From assembly GCA_934500855.1 (NCBI GenBank), contig CAKSUH010000073.1, forward strand, positions 1 to 7,491: a DNA stretch of 7,491 nt, given 5' to 3'. Positions within the stretch are counted from its first letter, which is position 1. The number at the start of each line of letters is the position of its first letter. Made by a program: the position numbers and the translations under genes. Positions 5,246 through 7,491 of the stretch are shown here, one piece after another. The notes under the pieces were generated by a model. That model made no database searches, was not told the origin of the DNA, and saw only the letters and a program-made list of their open reading frames with translations. The stretch comes from an uncultured Eubacteriales bacterium. Lineage in GTDB: Bacteria > Bacillota > Clostridia > Oscillospirales > CAG-272.

Positions 5246-5408
5246 AAAAGTTCCCTCTGGACTCCCTCAAAACTTTTATCCCCACTAAAAAAGTGCGAAC
5301 ATAGTGCCTTATCCCCAAAAAGGATTGCGCACCTTGTTCGCACTTTTCAAATATGGGTTAAAAGGTTTGGGGAGTCCAGAGGGGGCTTTCCTTAAAAGCC
5401 CCCTTTGG
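5229..5408. repeat. Compound inverted-repeat element between convergent genes
   Basis: Both ends start as CCAnAGGG and carry a local hairpin. The left one is CCAGAGGGAACTTTT (5229-5243) with AAAAGTTCCCTCTGG (5246-5260). The right one is AGGGGGCTTT (5380-5389) with AAAGCCCCCT (5395-5404). Between them CCCTCTGGACTCCC (5253-5266) is the exact reverse complement of 5370-5383, and AAAAGTGCGAAC (5289-5300) is that of 5336-5347. The whole can fold as one long hairpin, or as separate end hairpins. The left loop contains the TGA stop of the PAP2 gene and the right loop the TAA stop of the transporter gene. It is MITE-like in build, lacks a transposase and probably works as a two-way transcription end. 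Confidence 0.85.
5289..5347. terminator. Central hairpin of the convergent repeat, candidate bidirectional terminator
   Basis: AAAAGTGCGAAC pairs with GTTCGCACTTTT. Inside it shorter stems GTGC/GCAC (5304-5307 with 5328-5331) and ATCC/GGAT (5311-5314 with 5322-5325) extend the fold. A run of six T follows on the minus strand and four T on the plus strand, so termination should be better for transcripts from the right. Confidence 0.6.
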
Positions 5409-6813
5409 CGCATCCCTTCGCTTCCTCCGCGCTCTTGATGTACTTGGTCCACTTGACATAGCCGTAGATCGAGTTCGTCACATAGCCCGCCTTGAGGACG
5501 AGGAGCACAAACTGACCCGAAAGCACATTGATAACGGCTTCCAGAATCGCGCAGGTAATCCACGCAATCCATTGCTCACGGAAGCGGAAGAGGATGAACA
5601 AACCGTTCGCCACACCGACGGCAGAGGCACAGGCGTCCAGATAAATAACCAGCGTTGCAAGGAATTCGTTTCCGCCGAACAGATCGGTTCCCACATCCAG
5701 ACGGGTTAGCAGATAGCCCAGACCAAAGGTCCAGACCGCAATGCCGACCAGAACCAGCGCCTCCTGCCAGCCGCGCAGGGTCCGCACAACGGTCAGTTCT
5801 TCCTCCTGACGGTCTGGATGACGGTGCCAGTTCACAAAACTGATGATGTCAATCGGCAACCAGAAGAACAGCGTTGTCGCCATCGTCGCAAAACGGTAGC
5901 GGAGCAGAACGCAAATGCCGATCTCGGCAATCTCCACGAATACCGAAACAATGAAATTCCACTTGCTCTGCTTGGAAATCAACAGTTCGCACCAGATGTT
6001 GAGCAGGGTATCCGCCAGATACAGCGCCATAATGGCAATTCCGCTGATGCCGTTGCAGTCCTCCTCGGGAAACAGGATCCCGAACACTGCCGCAAGAATC
6101 AGAATCGACAGGAACCAGATTTTTTCGTAAGCAGAATAGAACTGCCACCCGCAGGACATGATAACCGTTCCGACCGACACCAGAAGCAACGCCAGCGCAA
6201 CATTCAGCCGCATGGCTTCGCGGTCGGTCATCACCTCGCGCAAGCCTGCGCGGACCGTCGCATCGTCCGCTTCGGAGGCAAACGCCGCGTCAATGCCCTT
6301 CTTCTCCGAGTGATAAACATACCCCGTCAGCCGATGCCCCTCGGGGAGCGCTTCCCACTCCTCATAGGTGTATTCCACCGCAAGAACCGCATCGGTCGCA
6401 TCGCTCGTGTACTCCACGCGGCAGACCGTGTTGTCCTCATCGTAGCCTTCTTCCTCCGCCGTGTTCGCGCGGACGAATTCCGCCTCCACAGGACCCGTGA
6501 TCTCTCCCGCATCCGACCCGATGCGGACAAGCGCCGTCCCGCCCAACACTGCGGCGGCGCAGAACAGCATCAGCGCCAGAAGCAGACCGACCGCGCGCAT
6601 TCCGCGATTGACGGGCTTTGTCGCAAGCGCCGGCGCCTCCGCCGTAAAGGTCGGTTCAACCGTACTTCCGCCGCAGGGAGCGCAGTTTCCGCCGTTCCTT
6701 TTGTTCCCCGCGCCCGCGCGCTCCGCGCGTTTTTTCTTCAGTGCAACGCGGCTCACGGCGCAAATCGCCGCCAACCCCGCGCAAATCAATACCAACCGTT
6801 GCATAACAGACAT
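5392..6813 (-). CDS. PnuC-family transporter with long N-terminal extension
   Basis: A 473-residue membrane protein. Residues about 231-460 match the PnuC family of vitamin-precursor facilitators: many hydrophobic helices, SFVNWHRHPDRQEEE (325-339), FRFREQWIAWIT (409-420) and the C-terminal NSIYGYVKWTKY (447-458), with the expected Trp and Tyr positions. PnuC proteins usually take up nicotinamide riboside or NMN; relatives take thiamine, so the substrate is uncertain. Ordinary PnuC proteins are about 220-250 residues. Here about 230 residues precede the core: a membrane segment at 5-23, a basic Gly-rich stretch with CAPC (44-47), a second membrane segment at 73-95, a soluble acidic domain at about 97-200, and another membrane segment at 203-221. 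The start at 6813 has GGAAAGGA about 11 bases upstream. It lies 67 bases after an AbrB-type gene on the same strand. The last residues (AKGGF) and stop codon come from a repeat hairpin. Confidence 0.8.
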   Translation of the reverse strand: MSVMQRLVLICAGLAAICAVSRVALKKKRAERAGAGNKRNGGNCAPCGGSTVEPTFTAEAPALATKPVNRGMRAVGLLLALMLFCAAAVLGGTALVRIGSDAGEITGPVEAEFVRANTAEEEGYDEDNTVCRVEYTSDATDAVLAVEYTYEEWEALPEGHRLTGYVYHSEKKGIDAAFASEADDATVRAGLREVMTDREAMRLNVALALLLVSVGTVIMSCGWQFYSAYEKIWFLSILILAAVFGILFPEEDCNGISGIAIMALYLADTLLNIWCELLISKQSKWNFIVSVFVEIAEIGICVLLRYRFATMATTLFFWLPIDIISFVNWHRHPDRQEEELTVVRTLRGWQEALVLVGIAVWTFGLGYLLTRLDVGTDLFGGNEFLATLVIYLDACASAVGVANGLFILFRFREQWIAWITCAILEAVINVLSGQFVLLVLKAGYVTNSIYGYVKWTKYIKSAEEAKGCAKGGF

Positions 6814-6880
6814 CTTCGTAATCTTCCTTTCCGGATCAAATAAAAATTAGATCAAACCGACTTCCGAACCTGCCGCCCCG

Positions 6881-7117
6881 TCAGCCGTCCTCGATTTTGT
6901 GGAGCACGCGGTAGGCGGTATCGTTCATAACATCGGGTGCCGTTGCGATGATACCGACCCGCTCGTCTCCGAGAATCAGGAGCGTATCGCCGGGCTTGAT
7001 GCCGAACAGCTCACGCGCTTCTTTCGGGATCACGATCTGTCCCTTTTCGCCGACCTTTGCGGTTCCGAACAGATGCTTTCCCTTCGGCAATCCGAGTATC
7101 TGCTTTCCCCTTGCCAT
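6881..7117 (-). CDS. SpoVT/AbrB-type DNA-binding regulator
   Basis: A 78-residue protein with one swapped-hairpin AbrB DNA-binding domain at about 17-63, shown by AKVGEKGQIVIPKEARELFGI (20-40) and KPGDTLLIL (41-49). Such proteins act as dimers or tetramers on DNA; some are transition-state regulators and others are antitoxins. No toxin-like gene follows: the next gene downstream, 67 bases away, encodes the PnuC-like transporter, so a stand-alone regulator is more likely. The start ATG at 7117-7115 has GGGGAG four bases upstream. Its promoter (7149-7177) carries a palindrome over the transcription start, which suggests autoregulation. The C-terminal tail (64-78) is short and has no second domain. 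Confidence 0.88.
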   Translation of the reverse strand: MARGKQILGLPKGKHLFGTAKVGEKGQIVIPKEARELFGIKPGDTLLILGDERVGIIATAPDVMNDTAYRVLHKIEDG

Positions 7118-7132
7118 AGCTCTCCCCTTTCG

Positions 7133-7146
7133 TCATACTTGTATGA
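7133..7146. promoter_or_regulatory. Palindromic operator candidate at the AbrB-type gene's start of transcription
   Basis: TCATAC-TT-GTATGA is a perfect 6+6 palindrome. It begins two bases after the -10 box (minus strand) and covers the expected start near 7142. A protein bound here would block initiation. The encoded AbrB-type protein is the natural candidate, by inference only. Confidence 0.55.
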
Positions 7147-7148
7147 AA

Positions 7149-7177
7149 AGTATAACACAAAAGCAAATAAAAGTCAA
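7149..7177 (-). promoter_or_regulatory. Promoter of the AbrB-type gene and probably the PnuC-like gene
   Basis: On the minus strand: TTGACT (7177-7172), a 17-base spacer, TATACT (7154-7149). The start codon lies 31 bases beyond the -10 box. No terminator separates the two downstream genes, so they are probably cotranscribed. Confidence 0.85.
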
Positions 7178-7180
7178 GAG

Positions 7181-7219
7181 AAAAAACAAAAAAACGAACG
7201 CTTTTGCGTTCGTTTTTTT
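7181..7219 (-). terminator. Intrinsic terminator of tRNA-Thr
   Basis: CGAACGC (7195-7201) pairs with GCGTTCG (7206-7212) around a TTTT loop. On the minus strand, the direction of the tRNA, it is followed by a T run (TTTTTTTGTTTTTT). A T run also follows on the plus strand, so it could work both ways. It insulates the AbrB-type gene from the tRNA unit. Confidence 0.9.
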
Positions 7220-7294
7220 TGGAGCTGGTGATAAGATTTGAACTTACGACCTGCTGATTACGAATCAGCTGCACTACCACTGTGCTACACCAGC
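7220..7294 (-). tRNA. tRNA-Thr (anticodon CGU)
   Basis: On the minus strand the parts are: acceptor GCTGGTG with CACCAGC (seven pairs), D stem GCAC/GTGC with loop AGTGGTA, anticodon stem GCTGA/TCAGC with loop TTCGTAA (anticodon CGT, reads ACG), variable loop AGGTC, T arm GTAAG-TTCAAAT-CTTAT. A discriminator T and an encoded CCA (7222-7220) follow. The body is 72 bases. It reads threonine ACG codons. It has its own promoter (7382-7410) and a terminator directly behind it, so it is a single-gene unit. Confidence 0.95.
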
Positions 7295-7335
7295 ATATGA
7301 GGAACCGAACAGAATCCGGTTCAATAAAAACCCGA

Positions 7336-7366
7336 CGGACACAAAGGAGAAGAAAAGGAGTGTCCG
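7336..7366 (-). other. Hairpin in the tRNA-Thr precursor leader
   Basis: CGGACAC (7336-7342) and GTGTCCG (7360-7366) form a seven-pair stem with a purine-rich 17-base loop (pyrimidine-rich in the transcript). A second smaller stem GAACCG/CGGTTC (7302-7322) lies closer to the tRNA. Both would be in the 5' leader removed by RNase P. Confidence 0.5.
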
Positions 7367-7381
7367 AGCGGAACATATATC

Positions 7382-7410
7382 ATTATACCCGATTTCGGTC
7401 GATTTGTCAA
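7382..7410 (-). promoter_or_regulatory. Promoter of tRNA-Thr
   Basis: On the minus strand a perfect TTGACA (7410-7405), a 17-base spacer and a perfect TATAAT (7387-7382). It lies 88 bases before the tRNA 5' end, giving a precursor leader of about 80 bases. Confidence 0.92.
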
Positions 7411-7460
7411 GATGGTTTTGAAAAAAAGTCGGAGGAAAATCATTTTTTTTTGAAAAGGGC

Positions 7461-7489
7461 TTGACAAAGGGACGGGTTTATGGTATAAT
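7461..7489 (+). promoter_or_regulatory. Consensus promoter pointing out of the window
   Basis: A perfect TTGACA (7461-7466), a 17-base spacer and a perfect TATAAT (7484-7489) at the right edge. The gene it serves is beyond the window. It is divergent from the tRNA-Thr promoter, with about 50 bases between the two -35 boxes. Confidence 0.9.
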
Positions 7490-7491
7490 AC

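Noticed and set aside
5818..6843. Plus-strand open frame (341 codons) opposite the PnuC-like gene
   Set aside because: It is the reverse-strand shadow of a gene with membrane helices and PnuC motifs, with Arg/His/Gln-rich composition and no ribosome site.
6881..7117. AbrB-type gene as the antitoxin of a toxin-antitoxin pair
   Set aside because: The next gene encodes a large membrane transporter and no PIN- or MazF-like small gene is next to it.
1..7491. CRISPR array, prophage, defence island or complete insertion sequence
   Set aside because: No regularly spaced direct repeats, no cas, phage, transposase or restriction genes are present; all repeats seen are non-autonomous palindromes.

Overview
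The window reads as a chromosomal segment of a Gram-positive anaerobe of the class Clostridia, probably from the Ruminococcaceae/Oscillospiraceae neighbourhood. This placement is inferred from four things: strong AGGAGG-type ribosome binding sites, GC-rich genes separated by AT-rich consensus promoters (TTGACA, 17 bases, TATAAT), a ferredoxin-linked NfnA/NfnB-type gene pair, and palindromic intergenic repeats of a style common in those genomes. No database search was possible.

Layout from left to right. Positions 1-936 (minus strand) hold the start of a gltA/nfnB-type large subunit (cut by the window edge) and, one base upstream of it, a complete NfnA-like FAD/NAD/[2Fe-2S] subunit. Positions 937-1449 contain no gene. 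This stretch holds a plus-strand promoter, a short hairpin repeat and a MITE-like inverted-repeat element of about 190 bp. Positions 1450-2598 (plus) encode an unrecognised 382-residue protein with a helical N-terminal half and what look like two beta-sandwich domains. Positions 2635-4008 (plus) are a textbook rpsF-ssb-rpsR operon with a perfect promoter, a structured leader that fits S6:S18 feedback control, and an intrinsic terminator. Positions 4009-4321 contain no gene and are rich in hairpins. Positions 4322-5245 (plus) encode a membrane PAP2-family phosphatase.

The phosphatase gene converges on a minus-strand unit. Between them, at 5229-5408, lies a compound inverted repeat whose two end hairpins carry the stop codons of both flanking genes in their loops. 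The minus-strand unit runs from a small SpoVT/AbrB-type regulator (7117-6881) to an unusual PnuC-family transporter with a long N-terminal extension (6813-5392). Its promoter carries a palindrome across the expected transcription start. To its right is a tRNA-Thr (anticodon CGU, minus strand) with its own consensus promoter and a shared-looking terminator. At the right edge a consensus plus-strand promoter points out of the window.

The functional themes are redox balance (Nfn-type bifurcating transhydrogenase), translation and DNA maintenance (S6, SSB, S18, tRNA-Thr), cell-envelope lipid dephosphorylation (PAP2) and probable uptake of an NAD precursor (PnuC-like). No phage, CRISPR, toxin-antitoxin or defence system is visible. 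The most unusual points are the repeat elements that supply the gene ends and the extended PnuC-like protein next to an AbrB-type regulator.
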